54,016 bases of DNA from Spirochaetia bacterium UBA6919 (GCA_002450905.1 DKAT01000062.1:477-54492), one strand, 5' to 3'; shown: positions 35,488 through 45,454, counted from the stretch's first letter. The notes: generated from the letters alone by a model not told the origin. Program-made: numbers and translations.

Positions 35488-36216
35488 TTATGGTGCAGCA
35501 ATATCTTCTGCTATAGTTTCTTTATAAGAAATAATTTTTTTCTCCATTTCTACTTTAAAGTGTTTTCTGGAACGTACATCATCTTTATCAATCTTAAGAT
35601 CTATATTCCTCTTTGGTAAATAATGCAATGAAGGGTCTGTTCCTGCTTCAGGAAGTAGTTTGTATCCCATCCCTTCACGAATTCTTTTTGAAGCCTCACT
35701 ATTCGGATCATCAATATCTCCAAACACACGGGCTTTTGATGGACACGCCAGAACACAGGCTGGAAGACGCTCAGCTATGGGTAAATTATCATTATATATC
35801 CTGTCAACACATAAAGTACACTTTTTCATAACCCCATCAAATTCATCAAATTCTCTGCACCCATAAGGACATGCCCAGGCACAATACTTACAGCCAATAC
35901 AGTCATTATAGTTTACAAGTACTATACCATCTTCAACTCGTTTATAAGAAGCTGATGTCGGACATACTTGTACACAAGGAGCATCTTTACAGTGCATACA
36001 AGACTTAGGTAAATACATTGTTTCTGTGTGAGGATACTTTCCAACTTCATAAGTTTGTACCCTATTAAACCATACACCATATGGATCTTCATCATAGGGT
36101 TCGTGATCTGTTAAAGGACCAAAAGTTCCCTGTGTATTCCATGCTTTACAATTTGTTGCACAAGCATGACATCCTACACAAGTGTTTAAATCTATTACTA
36201 AGGCTAATTGAGCCAT
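35488..36216 (-). CDS. molybdoenzyme iron-sulphur subunit, DmsB/SoeB-like
   Basis: A 242-residue ferredoxin-type subunit with sixteen cysteines for four [4Fe-4S] clusters. These are CVGCHACATNC near the start, CMHCKDAPCVQVCP, CIGCKYCAWACPYGC, and CTLC with a later CVLACP. It passes electrons between the catalytic subunit and the membrane anchor. There is no signal peptide. The ATG lies one base after the stop codon of the upstream catalytic gene, with SD AAAGGAGAA inside that gene's end, so the two are tightly coupled. Confidence 0.93.
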   Translation of the reverse strand: MAQLALVIDLNTCVGCHACATNCKAWNTQGTFGPLTDHEPYDEDPYGVWFNRVQTYEVGKYPHTETMYLPKSCMHCKDAPCVQVCPTSASYKRVEDGIVLVNYNDCIGCKYCAWACPYGCREFDEFDGVMKKCTLCVDRIYNDNLPIAERLPACVLACPSKARVFGDIDDPNSEASKRIREGMGYKLLPEAGTDPSLHYLPKRNIDLKIDKDDVRSRKHFKVEMEKKIISYKETIAEDIAAP

Positions 36217-36217
36217 A

Positions 36218-39094
36218 TTATTCTCCTTTTATAAATTGATAACGGAGTACATCTGGCGGATCTTCCATGTGTGACAAAGGCTTTAGAATTTTAAATTGAG
36301 GCCAATGTCCTTCCTCACGTGCTTTCGTAATACTAACTCTCAAATCGTACCAAGCCGCTTGTCCACTGATGGGATCGCTATTCGAGATTTTTTTACCATG
36401 ATCATCATCAATTTCTTCTCTAATCAAATGATTAAGTAAAAATCCTTTTTTAACTTCATCCACAATAGGATTAAGGTTCCAAGCACCAGCCATTTTCCCT
36501 ATACCATTCCAAGTCCATACGGTATCTGGTTGCACAGCCTCTGTGAACTTGACTTGGACTCTAATTTTGCTGAGAGGAGACTCTACCCATACCCAATCCA
36601 AATCTTCAATATCCAATTCTCGTGCTTTGTCAGGATTCATATAGAGGTAATTTTGTCCAATTATCTGTCTTAACCAAGCATTTTGACTATCCCATGAATG
36701 ATACATAGGCATAGGACGTTGAGTTATGGCATAAAACTTATACTTATTTTTATCAACCTGTGTTTGTTCAATAGGTTCATACCAGAATGGGAGTGGATCA
36801 AAATATTTTAATATCCGATCCTTCTGTTCTTGCGTCTTAGGCTGTCTTCCCTTTCTTAATCCTTTCGCTGCCAGTCTAAATCTTTGTAATGCAATGGAGT
36901 ACATATTCATAACAATAGGTTCATTCTGTCGGATCAGTTTATTATTCTGACCCCAGTTGAGATATCCCTGATTGATATTGCGATTATATTGTATATTCTC
37001 TTCTAATTCATATTTAAAAAAGGATTTATTGTTAATATACATTTCGAATTGCTTGGGGTTTGGTTCTCCTACCATCGACTTCTCACCATTTTTTCCTCTC
37101 CATCCAGCAAGAAAACCGATATTGGCATTTGGACCTGGCTCCCAATGAGTAATGAACTCCTGATAAGTCTTGAATAATGGATTCCCATCATTATCACAGA
37201 ACCCCTGTAGACCCAAAGCATTGGCCAAATCAATTAATGTTTGCTGAAATGGTCTACATTCCCCTTTAGGCTCCAATATTGGCTGACGAATAGCATCCGC
37301 AGCAGCATCATATTCACAGATTGGTCTGTCCAACATAGAAATGACGTCAAATCTTTCAAGATAAGTTGTATCAGGAAGAACTAGATCAGCAAATGCAACC
37401 TGCTCACTAAAAAAAGCATCACTCACAACGAGAAATGGTATTCTGTATTCCCCATTCTCATCTTTGGCTCTGAGCATCTCCATAACACCACTTGTATTCA
37501 TAGTGGAATTCCAACTCATATTCGCCATAAAAAATATTAGTGTATCAATAGGGTATGGATCACCCTTGTAAGCATTAGTAATAACATTCTGTAACATACC
37601 GTGAGCAGTAAATGGGAACTCCCAGCTAAACGCCTTATCAATTCTGATTGCCTTTCCATTTTCATCAACCATCAAATGTTCTGGCATAGATGGAAATCCA
37701 AGTTCTGGAGCGGGTAAAGGAGTGTTTGGCTTAATCATGTCAGGTGAATTAATAGGCTTTGGACAAGGTGGAATGGGTTTTGGGAAGGGCGGTTTATATC
37801 TAAACCCACCAGGACGATCAACAATACCAAGCACCATCATCAGAACAGATAAAGCCCTAATTGTCTGAAAACCATTAGAATGTGCTGCCAATCCTCTCAT
37901 AGCATGAACTGAAACAGGATTTCCTGTAGTGGTCTCATGTTCATTTCCCCAGGCATCTGTCCATGGTATAGGAAGAGTAATAGTCTTATCTCGGGCTGTA
38001 ATACCTATTTCAAGAGCAATCCTTTCAATCGTATCAGCAGGAATTCCACATATAGCTGATGCTTTTACAGGCGTATAGTCATCTAAAACCCTTTCTGTTA
38101 ATAATTGCATTGCTGTTTTAAGCGTCTTACCATCTGGAGAAGTAAATTGCCCGAGAAGTGTTGGTTTCACTCCCTGCTGATGCGCTTCTTGAATGGAATT
38201 CGACTTATTGTCCCAGACTAAATTTACCGTCTCATCCCGCTCCCACTCAGGAAATATATAGGGTAACCCCTCATTTTCATCCCCTTCATCCGTCTGGATA
38301 AGATATGAAGCGTTAGTATGTGTGATGAGAAAGTCCCTATCATATAAACCATTCTTTATCAATACATGAATCATGGCTAGAATAAATATACCATCTGTAC
38401 CCGGTTTTATAGGGAGCCACTCATCAGCGATTGCACCATATCCTGATCTTACAGGATTGATTACAACAAGCTTTCCACCCCGTTGTTTAAGACGAGACAA
38501 ACCTAATTTCAAAGGATTGGAGTCATGATCTTCTGCAACTCCAAATAATAGCATATAATTCGTACGCTCATAATCTGCACCTCCAAATTCCCAGCTTGTT
38601 CCACCCAGAGAATATAGCATACCTGTTGCCATGTTTACTGAGCAGAATCCTCCATGTGCAGCAAAATTAGGAGTACCAAATTGTTTTGTCCAATACGATG
38701 TGAGGGCCTGCATCTGGTCTCGCCCTGTGTAGAATGCTAATTTTTTAGGATCTTCATTACGAATCTTTTTGAGGCGAGTCACAAGAATATCCATCGCCTG
38801 ATCCCATGAGATTTCATCAAACTCAGCTTCTCCCCGGAGTGCATCAGGCTTTCTTAAAAGGGGTTTTGTGATTCGAGCAGGACTAAACTGTTTCATAATA
38901 CCAGAAGAACCCTTAGCACAGATAACACCCTGATTGGTTGGGTGATCTGGGTTTCCCTGGAGATAAACTATTTTACTATCCCTTATATTGACCTTAATCC
39001 CACAACGACAAGCACACATATAACAGGTAGTGTATTTTATATCTTCGTTAGGAGAAAGGAGATGACCGTCCTTCTCCCGTTTAATATCATTCAT
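36218..39094 (-). CDS. molybdopterin oxidoreductase catalytic subunit, SoeA-like
   Basis: A 958-residue catalytic subunit of the DMSO-reductase superfamily. Cysteines C24, C27, C31 and C59 hold the [4Fe-4S] cluster. YTGRDQMQALTSYWTKQFGTPNFAAHGGFCSVNM (in two parts, around C151, a likely molybdenum ligand) and LLFGVAEDHDSNPLKLGL resemble SoeA, the cytoplasmic sulfite dehydrogenase of sulphur bacteria. The absence of a Tat signal and the SoeB- and SoeC-like partners fit that. I make the SoeA match from memory, and another sulphur- or organic-substrate enzyme of this superfamily is possible. SD GGGAGAA precedes the ATG. Confidence 0.85.
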   Translation of the reverse strand: MNDIKREKDGHLLSPNEDIKYTTCYMCACRCGIKVNIRDSKIVYLQGNPDHPTNQGVICAKGSSGIMKQFSPARITKPLLRKPDALRGEAEFDEISWDQAMDILVTRLKKIRNEDPKKLAFYTGRDQMQALTSYWTKQFGTPNFAAHGGFCSVNMATGMLYSLGGTSWEFGGADYERTNYMLLFGVAEDHDSNPLKLGLSRLKQRGGKLVVINPVRSGYGAIADEWLPIKPGTDGIFILAMIHVLIKNGLYDRDFLITHTNASYLIQTDEGDENEGLPYIFPEWERDETVNLVWDNKSNSIQEAHQQGVKPTLLGQFTSPDGKTLKTAMQLLTERVLDDYTPVKASAICGIPADTIERIALEIGITARDKTITLPIPWTDAWGNEHETTTGNPVSVHAMRGLAAHSNGFQTIRALSVLMMVLGIVDRPGGFRYKPPFPKPIPPCPKPINSPDMIKPNTPLPAPELGFPSMPEHLMVDENGKAIRIDKAFSWEFPFTAHGMLQNVITNAYKGDPYPIDTLIFFMANMSWNSTMNTSGVMEMLRAKDENGEYRIPFLVVSDAFFSEQVAFADLVLPDTTYLERFDVISMLDRPICEYDAAADAIRQPILEPKGECRPFQQTLIDLANALGLQGFCDNDGNPLFKTYQEFITHWEPGPNANIGFLAGWRGKNGEKSMVGEPNPKQFEMYINNKSFFKYELEENIQYNRNINQGYLNWGQNNKLIRQNEPIVMNMYSIALQRFRLAAKGLRKGRQPKTQEQKDRILKYFDPLPFWYEPIEQTQVDKNKYKFYAITQRPMPMYHSWDSQNAWLRQIIGQNYLYMNPDKARELDIEDLDWVWVESPLSKIRVQVKFTEAVQPDTVWTWNGIGKMAGAWNLNPIVDEVKKGFLLNHLIREEIDDDHGKKISNSDPISGQAAWYDLRVSITKAREEGHWPQFKILKPLSHMEDPPDVLRYQFIKGE

Positions 39095-39453
39095 TCAATT
39101 CTCCCATACATATTTAATGATTAGATAGGATGATGGATAAACAAACATAATTTATTTTGTAAAAGTTCCAAGTAAAGAAATATAATAAAAAATCCTCCAA
39201 AGTCCAAGATTTTTATAGAGTAATTAACGATAATATTTTCATTCTCAAATAAGAAATAGAAGAAACTGGATAAGCAGGCATTTAGACTAAACAGCATCGG
39301 AATCAGAAATTTTAGTTCCGATTGTGAGGAGGTGTATTTATAAAGTATAAGATTCGATGTAAAAATTTATCCGTTGAACAGAGTAATTACTCCGATTAAA
39401 AAGAAATATGAGTTTAATAAGGGATTAATTCAAGATAAATTATATATTGGATG
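39095..39453. other. intergenic region upstream of the molybdoenzyme cluster
   Basis: About 360 bp between the ankyrin gene's end and the start of the molybdoenzyme cluster, which reads away from here on the minus strand. It must hold the cluster's promoter. It contains copy 4 of the 27-nt palindrome. I see no ORF of note. Confidence 0.5.
39296..39322. repeat. 27-nt dispersed palindrome, copy 4
   Basis: Same element as at 11902, arms ATCGGAAT and AGTTCCGAT, preceded by AGACTAAACA at 39284-39293 as in copy 3. It lies upstream, not downstream, of the molybdoenzyme genes, so a role only as a 3' terminator would not explain all copies. Confidence 0.85.
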
Positions 39454-40608
39454 TCATTTATTTTTTAATAATTTTCTCATTTCGTCGGACTTTGCAAGAT
39501 CGTAGGGGGTTTTGCCCTTGTTGATTCCAGCAGTGATTTTAGAGGATTTGTCAGCACCTTGTTTCAGGAGGAGTTTGGTGATTTCTATTTCATTCATGAG
39601 AGATGCCATGTGCAGTGGAGTCAAATTATTTTTCGATTTAGCGTTAACATCGGCACCATTATCTATTAAAAATATAACGGTTTTATTATTTCTTAAGAAC
39701 AAATTTTTTAAAATTATTGCTGTATGTAATGGTGTGAAACCTCCCTTACCTCTTTCATTGATATTTGCACCCATAGAAATATAGTATTTTGCAACTTCTA
39801 TTTGTCCGTAAACCGTAGATATATAGAAGGGTGTCCATCCAGAATTATCCTTTAAATTTTTATTGGCACCTTTTAAAATAAGGAATTTCACAGTATCTAA
39901 TAATCCATGTGATGATGCGATGTGGAGTGGGGTATGATGCCATTTATCCCTTTCATCCAGACTGGCACCTTTTGAATGAAGGATTTTTATAGCATCAATC
40001 TTTCCTTTAGAGGTGGCAGTGTGCAATGGGGTTCTGCCATGTTTATCTTTATCGTGAATATTTGAACCTTTAGAAATCAAGTGTTGAATAATTTCAAGAT
40101 GACCATGATAAGATGCCCTGTGTAAGGGAGTTTGCCCCCGCTTATCTTTTATATTTAGGTTAGAACCCTTATCAATGAGGTATTTAACAATATTTATATC
40201 CCCTTTGTAAATCGATTTGTGTAATGGAGTCCTCCCTAGTTTATCTTTCTCATTGACTATTGAGCCTTTAGAGATGAGGTATTTAACAACTTCCAGATGA
40301 CCAAATTGAGAGGCTAAGTGCAAAGGAGTTCCTCCCGATCTATCTTTCGCGTTAACATGTGCTCCTTTATCAATCAGGTACTTAGTTATATTTGTATATC
40401 CCTTGTATGCAGCCAGATGCAATGGAGTCCAATCCGATGTATCTTTGGCATTGACGTTAGCCCCTTTCAATATGAGTTGTTTGACCTGCAGTAAATTATC
40501 CTTTTCAATAGCTGTGAAGAGATCTTCATTGAGTCCTGGATATAGTACGGATGGGGTGATCAGGAATATTAACAGAATGAGGGATTTTTTTAGGATGGGG
40601 GTTTTCAT
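39454..40608 (-). CDS. exported ankyrin-repeat protein
   Basis: A 384-residue protein with a signal peptide (about 1-24, LLIFLITPSVLYP) followed by about eleven ankyrin repeats. Ten carry the TPLH-type turn (or TPFY, TPYD) at regular intervals of about 33 residues. One repeat (about 295-330) has a short insertion (LKNLFLRNNKT). Almost nothing but repeats remains, so it is a binding scaffold, probably periplasmic or surface-located. SD GGAGGT precedes the ATG. The partner is unknown. It is a single gene with minus-strand neighbours on both sides. Confidence 0.9.
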   Translation of the reverse strand: MKTPILKKSLILLIFLITPSVLYPGLNEDLFTAIEKDNLLQVKQLILKGANVNAKDTSDWTPLHLAAYKGYTNITKYLIDKGAHVNAKDRSGGTPLHLASQFGHLEVVKYLISKGSIVNEKDKLGRTPLHKSIYKGDINIVKYLIDKGSNLNIKDKRGQTPLHRASYHGHLEIIQHLISKGSNIHDKDKHGRTPLHTATSKGKIDAIKILHSKGASLDERDKWHHTPLHIASSHGLLDTVKFLILKGANKNLKDNSGWTPFYISTVYGQIEVAKYYISMGANINERGKGGFTPLHTAIILKNLFLRNNKTVIFLIDNGADVNAKSKNNLTPLHMASLMNEIEITKLLLKQGADKSSKITAGINKGKTPYDLAKSDEMRKLLKNK

Positions 40609-40768
40609 TGGATGTGGAACCTCCGATGGTTATAATATAAGAATATTAAAATGAATTTCAAATGAAAATCGTTACGAAATCTCTTTTGTTGTATTGATTT
40701 GATAATTCCTTTCAAATTGATGATTCAGATCGATTATTTCTTGATGTCAATCTGATATTCAATTATAT

Positions 40769-41314
40769 TCAGTTGTTCGATAGATTTCTTTGTTTCATAG
40801 AGGTTTTGATGATCTGTTTATGAATGATGTACATCAATATGCTTAGTAGTACACCAATAAGCAATCCATTGATGCCTGTATGATTGGATGGGAATATATA
40901 TAAATTGAAGTATAGATCTTTAACAGCAATCAGAACTATGATGATGAGAAACCACTTTGGGTATTGCTTTATTATTAAGTGAACTATGAATATTAAGTGC
41001 CATATCATGTGTCCACTAGCTTCTAGGGATTGATCGATGAGTCGGAAGTAGAGTAGTATAAGTCCTGTAAACCATGCCATGAGGATTGCACCGTGTAGGA
41101 CGAGCCATTGTCTTGAGAATTGGAAGGAAAGGCTGAGATCTATGGTTAAAATTATCAATATATAAGTAATGGGGATGTTGTAGAGATATCCGGAGGAGGA
41201 GTTGATCCAGCCGGATGAGTGCTTTAGAATTGTGTACCATAAGATGATCCAGATTATTGGTGTGATAAGGGAACTCAGGATGAGAGTTTTGTAAAACCTC
41301 TTTGTATCGAACAT
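40769..41314 (-). CDS. multi-pass membrane protein, unknown
   Basis: A 181-residue integral membrane protein with about five helices and a basic C-terminus. SGHMIWHLIFIVHLI in the middle contains two spaced histidines in a helix, which could bind metal or take part in catalysis, but the known PAP2 phosphatase motifs are not complete. It starts 11 bp after psd and is probably co-transcribed with it and with the nif3-like gene. A role in lipid or membrane metabolism is only suggested by this position. Confidence 0.75.
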   Translation of the reverse strand: MFDTKRFYKTLILSSLITPIIWIILWYTILKHSSGWINSSSGYLYNIPITYILIILTIDLSLSFQFSRQWLVLHGAILMAWFTGLILLYFRLIDQSLEASGHMIWHLIFIVHLIIKQYPKWFLIIIVLIAVKDLYFNLYIFPSNHTGINGLLIGVLLSILMYIIHKQIIKTSMKQRNLSNN

Positions 41315-41325
41315 AATTTAATCGA

Positions 41326-42156
41326 TTATGGTTTAATCCCTGCGAAGGGCTGTCCCATTAAGAGTTTCTGATTTGATTGGATGTTCTGAAAAGTAATTTT
41401 CCTACCTTCGAATAGTAAAACTACGGTGGAACCCATTTCAAAGCGGGCTAACTCGTCCCCTTTTTTGTAGGAAATATTATTGATAGTTTTGAAAAGGGAT
41501 TTATTTTTCATATCTTGTTTTGTCCAGGGAATATCGTAACAGGTTTTGATCCTTCCGACATTAGTAGCTCCTACCTTGACGAGAGCGTGGTGTCCTATTT
41601 GTGTTTGGAAGAATGTAGTTAGTCTTTCATTGACTGTAAAAAGGTTTTTAACCTTATGTAATCCAATATCATTGACAGGAAATAGCTTTCCCCGGTTATA
41701 CTCGCTTGCAATAACAGTTCCATCTAACGCAGTATGGATACGGTGGTAATCTTTCGGGCTCAGGTAGAGGGTGATGAATTGTCCATTTATGAATTTTTCT
41801 TGTAGATCTTTATTTTGAATGAGTTCTCTGATGGAATAACTTAATCCCTTGATCTGAAGCGCTTGATCGTCAATGATATCTCCATACTCCACAATCACAC
41901 CATCTACAGGGGATACGATAATTTCGGGATCGCTATGGATGGGTCTATAATCCTTTTTGATAGGTCGGGTGAAGAAATCATTTACAGAACTATAATGCGG
42001 GAGTGGGTATTGTGCCTCCTCCATGTTGACCTGAAAGAATTTGATATAGAACTTTAGGAACCAGTTTAAAAACCATTTAGGTAATTTCCGATCAGCAAGA
42101 TAACCTGTGAAACGACTGATAAGTTTGATTGGGAGTATTTTAAATAGTATGATCAT
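41326..42156 (-). CDS. psd: phosphatidylserine decarboxylase proenzyme
   Basis: Psd makes phosphatidylethanolamine from phosphatidylserine at the inner membrane. The 276-residue proenzyme carries the self-cleavage motif MGST near the C-terminus (RFEMGSTVVLLFEG), where the Ser becomes the pyruvoyl group; most family members have LGST. SPVDGVIVEYG and LSPKDYHRIHTALDG, with catalytic Asp and His, are also typical, and NDFFTRPIK near residue 65 is a family signature. It begins 1 base after the nif3-like gene ends. Phosphatidylserine synthase is not in the window. Confidence 0.93.
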   Translation of the reverse strand: MIILFKILPIKLISRFTGYLADRKLPKWFLNWFLKFYIKFFQVNMEEAQYPLPHYSSVNDFFTRPIKKDYRPIHSDPEIIVSPVDGVIVEYGDIIDDQALQIKGLSYSIRELIQNKDLQEKFINGQFITLYLSPKDYHRIHTALDGTVIASEYNRGKLFPVNDIGLHKVKNLFTVNERLTTFFQTQIGHHALVKVGATNVGRIKTCYDIPWTKQDMKNKSLFKTINNISYKKGDELARFEMGSTVVLLFEGRKITFQNIQSNQKLLMGQPFAGIKP

Positions 42157-42157
42157 A

Positions 42158-42916
42158 TTATATTGAATTGGGTATATCTATGAATGTGTGTTTGATATTA
42201 AATTCTTTGGCAATACGATTTCCAAGAGCCTGTACACCATATTTTTCTGTGTTGTAATGTCCTGCTGCGATAAAGTTCATCCGTTCTTCCTTTGCAAGGT
42301 GGAGTGTGGATTCAGCTACCTCTCCGGTTATATAGACATCACAAGTTCTCTCTGCAGCTTCTATAATGCATTCTGGAGCACCACCTGATACAACAGCAAC
42401 CTTCTGTACCTTATCTGATCCATAATGATAAGAAATGGGATTGCACTGGAAAGTTATTTTTATCCTTTCCTCAAAATCATTTACGGAAGTTGATTCATCT
42501 AAATATCCAATCACGCCTATATCACGCCCTTTATACTTCGCGAATGATTCTCTATTCTTTAATTTAAAGAGATCAGCAATGAGAGCATTGTTTCCCAGTT
42601 CTTCGTGGGCATCTAAAGGCAGATGATAGGCTAAGAGTGATATATTTTGACATAACAGAGCCTCGATTCTTTTCTTGAAATTACCTGTAATAGTTTGAGG
42701 ATTGGATCCCCAGATAATTCCATGATGCACAAGAACTAAATCTGCCTGAATGTCTTTTGCTCTTTGAAAGAGTTCTACAGAAGCACTGACACCTGTTGTA
42801 ATATGGGTAACATCACTCTTCCCCTCAACTTGTAAGCCATTGGGGCAATAATCTGTAAACTGATCTGATTTTAAAAGGTCGTTAGCAAAGGAAAGGATAG
42901 CCTTCAGTTTAGCCAA
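42158..42916 (-). CDS. Nif3-like dinuclear metal centre protein
   Basis: A 252-residue member of the Nif3/YbgI/YqfO family (DUF34), hexameric proteins with a two-metal site. Likely ligands are visible in LVHHGIIWG (two His), LLAYHLPLDAHEELGNNALI (His, Asp, His), and GHYNTEKYGV with a late His and Glu. CPNGLQVEG near the start is the classic signature. Family function is uncertain, with GTP cyclohydrolase-like roles proposed. The start is TTG at 42916, preceded by GGAGAG. psd follows after one base. Confidence 0.9.
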   Translation of the reverse strand: MAKLKAILSFANDLLKSDQFTDYCPNGLQVEGKSDVTHITTGVSASVELFQRAKDIQADLVLVHHGIIWGSNPQTITGNFKKRIEALLCQNISLLAYHLPLDAHEELGNNALIADLFKLKNRESFAKYKGRDIGVIGYLDESTSVNDFEERIKITFQCNPISYHYGSDKVQKVAVVSGGAPECIIEAAERTCDVYITGEVAESTLHLAKEERMNFIAAGHYNTEKYGVQALGNRIAKEFNIKHTFIDIPNSI

Positions 42917-42985
42917 TTAATGACTCTCCTTTCCTTCAAACGGGATATATTAATCCATTTTGTGATAAAAAAACCTATTTTAAGG

Positions 42986-43288
42986 TTATTTCTTCTTAGC
43001 ATTCTGAAGCTTCGTATTTTGCTTAATTTGTTTGAGTTCTTTTCCAGGTTGGAAGTAGGGTACTTTGTGTTCAGGTACACGTAATTTTTCATTAGTTTTT
43101 AAATTACGAGCAATACGTTCTTTTCGAACTTTTGTTCCGAAAGTACCAAATCCTCTGAAATAAATTGTCTCTCCTTTAACAATATTGTCAATAACTTTTT
43201 TGAGAAGGAGAGTTATCACTGTGTCAATATCCTTCTTAGCAAAATTGACTTCTTCACTAATTTGGTTGACAATTTCTGCTCTCGTCAT
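42986..43288 (-). CDS. HU/IHF-family DNA-binding protein
   Basis: A 100-residue histone-like protein that bends and compacts DNA as a dimer. MTRAEIVNQISEEVNF and the arm region IYFRGFGTFGTKVRKERIARNLKTNE are typical, with VPYFQPGKELKQIK at the end (family: P-x-F-x-P-G-K-x-L). I chose ATG 43288 rather than the longer frame from 43345 because AGGGGGATC precedes it and the family starts there. The C-terminus is Lys/Asn-rich. The gene is divergent from mnmG and upstream of the nif3-like gene by 69 bp. Confidence 0.93.
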   Translation of the reverse strand: MTRAEIVNQISEEVNFAKKDIDTVITLLLKKVIDNIVKGETIYFRGFGTFGTKVRKERIARNLKTNEKLRVPEHKVPYFQPGKELKQIKQNTKLQNAKKK

Positions 43289-43600
43289 TGAATGATCCCC
43301 CTTAATGTAATGACCTAAATATATTAGAAATGATAAAAAATGCAACTAATTTTTAAAAAAAATGATAATAACTTTTTTTTAACTCCTAGTAAAATCGTTG
43401 GATATATTGTTCTATTAAGAGATTTCTTAAAAAAAAGAATTTACGTATTGAAATAATAAATTAAATTTATGTGTATTATGATTATCTTTTTTTGATTAAA
43501 AAATTAGAGAATTAAAATTGAATTGTAGACTAATTTTATACGTCTATAAAGTATAAATTAAACAATTATGCAAAGATAGTCAATCATTTGGGAGGTAAAA

Positions 43601-45454
43601 ATGATTTTTCCTAAAAAATATTCTGCAATTGTTGTAGGAGCTGGTCATGCTGGGGTTGAAGCATCCTTATCTCTATCAAGAAGAGGTTTTAAGACTCTGG
43701 TCATTACGATGTCTATAGATCACATTGCGAAGATGTCTTGTAATCCAGCTATTGGTGGATTAGCAAAGGGACATCTCGTTCGGGAAATGGATGCTCTCGG
43801 CGGAGAGATGGCTAGAGCTATTGATGAAACAGGGATTCAATTCAAAATGCTTAATACTAGTAAAGGTCCTGCCGTTTGGGCTCCCCGTGCTCAAGCTGAT
43901 AAAAAGGCTTATCAATACAGAATGAAACAGGTTCTTGAAGAGCAAGATAATCTTGATATTGTTCAGGACGTTGTTGCAGATCTCATAGTTGAAAATAAGG
44001 TTATTAAAGGAGTGATCACAGAACGAGACACTAGTTATTTATCTGATATTGTCATTGTTACCACCGGGACATTCTTAAAAGGACTCATTCACATCGGAGA
44101 ATATCAACAGAAGGCTGGTCGGATGGGAGATCACTCTGCAGAAACACTGTCCAATGTTTTCAGAAGATTGGGATTTGAAGTTGGACGTCTTAAAACAGGG
44201 ACTCCCGCAAGAATTAATATGAGAAGCATTGATATCTCCAAAGTGGAAGTACAATCCAATGACAGCATTCCTTTTAGTTTCTCTCATTTTACATCTGAGC
44301 CTCCGAAAACAATAATCGATTGTTATATAACCTATACCAATAACAGGACTCATCAGATTATACAGGATAATATTCATCGTTCTCCTATGTATAGTGGGAA
44401 GATTCAAGGAATTGGTCCCCGTTATTGTCCATCCATAGAAGATAAAGTAGTACGATTTGCAGATAAAATACGCCATCAGTTATTCTTAGAACCTGAAGGA
44501 CTCGATACCAATGAAGTATACATTAACGGGTTATCCTCCTCTCTCCCTGAGGATGTTCAGTATGAAATGATCCACACAATTGCTGGATTAGAGAATGCAG
44601 AGATCATGAGAATTGGATATGCTGTGGAGTATGATTTTTGTAATCCTGTTCAGTTGAAAAATACTTTGGAGACTAAACTGATTAGAAACCTATTCTTTGC
44701 TGGCCAGATTAATGGGACAAGTGGATATGAGGAGGCTGGAGCACAGGGATTGATTGCAGGTATAAATGCAGGACAGAAGCTTATCAATGGATCACCCTTT
44801 GTTATGGATAGGACAGAAAGCTATATTGCTGTACTTATAGATGATCTCATTACAAAAGGGGTTACAGAACCTTATAGGATGTTCACCTCACGGGCTGAAT
44901 ACCGGTTAAACCTTCGCTATGACAACGCAGATGAAAGATTATTTCATTACGGACACCAGTTCGGATTAATAAACAACGACGATTATATGAGATTCCAACA
45001 AAGAATCGAGAGTATTGAAAAAGGTATTTCTTTTGTGAAAGGCTGGTATATTAAATCGAGTGAAAGAGAATACCCTGTTTATAAGGATAACAACGTAACA
45101 CCTGGTAGCCATCTCTATTCCATCCTGAGAAGAAGTGATTTATCTCTCGACATGGTCAAGGACTACTATCCAGAATTAAATAGATTAACTGACGAAGAGC
45201 TCTCCCGGATTAATACTCATGTGAAGTATCAGGGATACATCCAGCGTCAGAATGAACAAATCGAACGTTTCAAGAAATTAGAAGATAGGAAAATCCCTGA
45301 ATCATTTAATTACGATGAGGTGGAAGGTCTATTAACAGAAGCAAGAGAGAAATTAAAGAAAATTAAACCCCTTTCTATAGGACAAGCAGCAAGAATATCG
45401 GGAGTCAATCCATCAGATATTTCTCTACTCATGATTTATTTAAGGGCGAGTTAA
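43601..45454 (+). CDS. mnmG: tRNA uridine-5-carboxymethylaminomethyl modification enzyme
   Basis: MnmG (GidA) is the FAD-binding subunit that with MnmE modifies wobble uridine 34 in tRNAs. At 617 residues the length is usual. The N-terminal dinucleotide fold (VVGAGHAGVEASLSLSRRG), MSCNPAIGGLAKGHLVREMDALGG and GPAVWAPRAQADK are diagnostic. FAGQINGTSGYEEAGAQGLIAGINA and MFTSRAEYRLNLRYDNAD occur later, and the C-terminal helical domain ends in IGQAARISGVNPSDISLLMIYL. SD GGGAGG is present upstream. mnmE is not in the window. Confidence 0.97.
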   Translation: MIFPKKYSAIVVGAGHAGVEASLSLSRRGFKTLVITMSIDHIAKMSCNPAIGGLAKGHLVREMDALGGEMARAIDETGIQFKMLNTSKGPAVWAPRAQADKKAYQYRMKQVLEEQDNLDIVQDVVADLIVENKVIKGVITERDTSYLSDIVIVTTGTFLKGLIHIGEYQQKAGRMGDHSAETLSNVFRRLGFEVGRLKTGTPARINMRSIDISKVEVQSNDSIPFSFSHFTSEPPKTIIDCYITYTNNRTHQIIQDNIHRSPMYSGKIQGIGPRYCPSIEDKVVRFADKIRHQLFLEPEGLDTNEVYINGLSSSLPEDVQYEMIHTIAGLENAEIMRIGYAVEYDFCNPVQLKNTLETKLIRNLFFAGQINGTSGYEEAGAQGLIAGINAGQKLINGSPFVMDRTESYIAVLIDDLITKGVTEPYRMFTSRAEYRLNLRYDNADERLFHYGHQFGLINNDDYMRFQQRIESIEKGISFVKGWYIKSSEREYPVYKDNNVTPGSHLYSILRRSDLSLDMVKDYYPELNRLTDEELSRINTHVKYQGYIQRQNEQIERFKKLEDRKIPESFNYDEVEGLLTEAREKLKKIKPLSIGQAARISGVNPSDISLLMIYLRAS

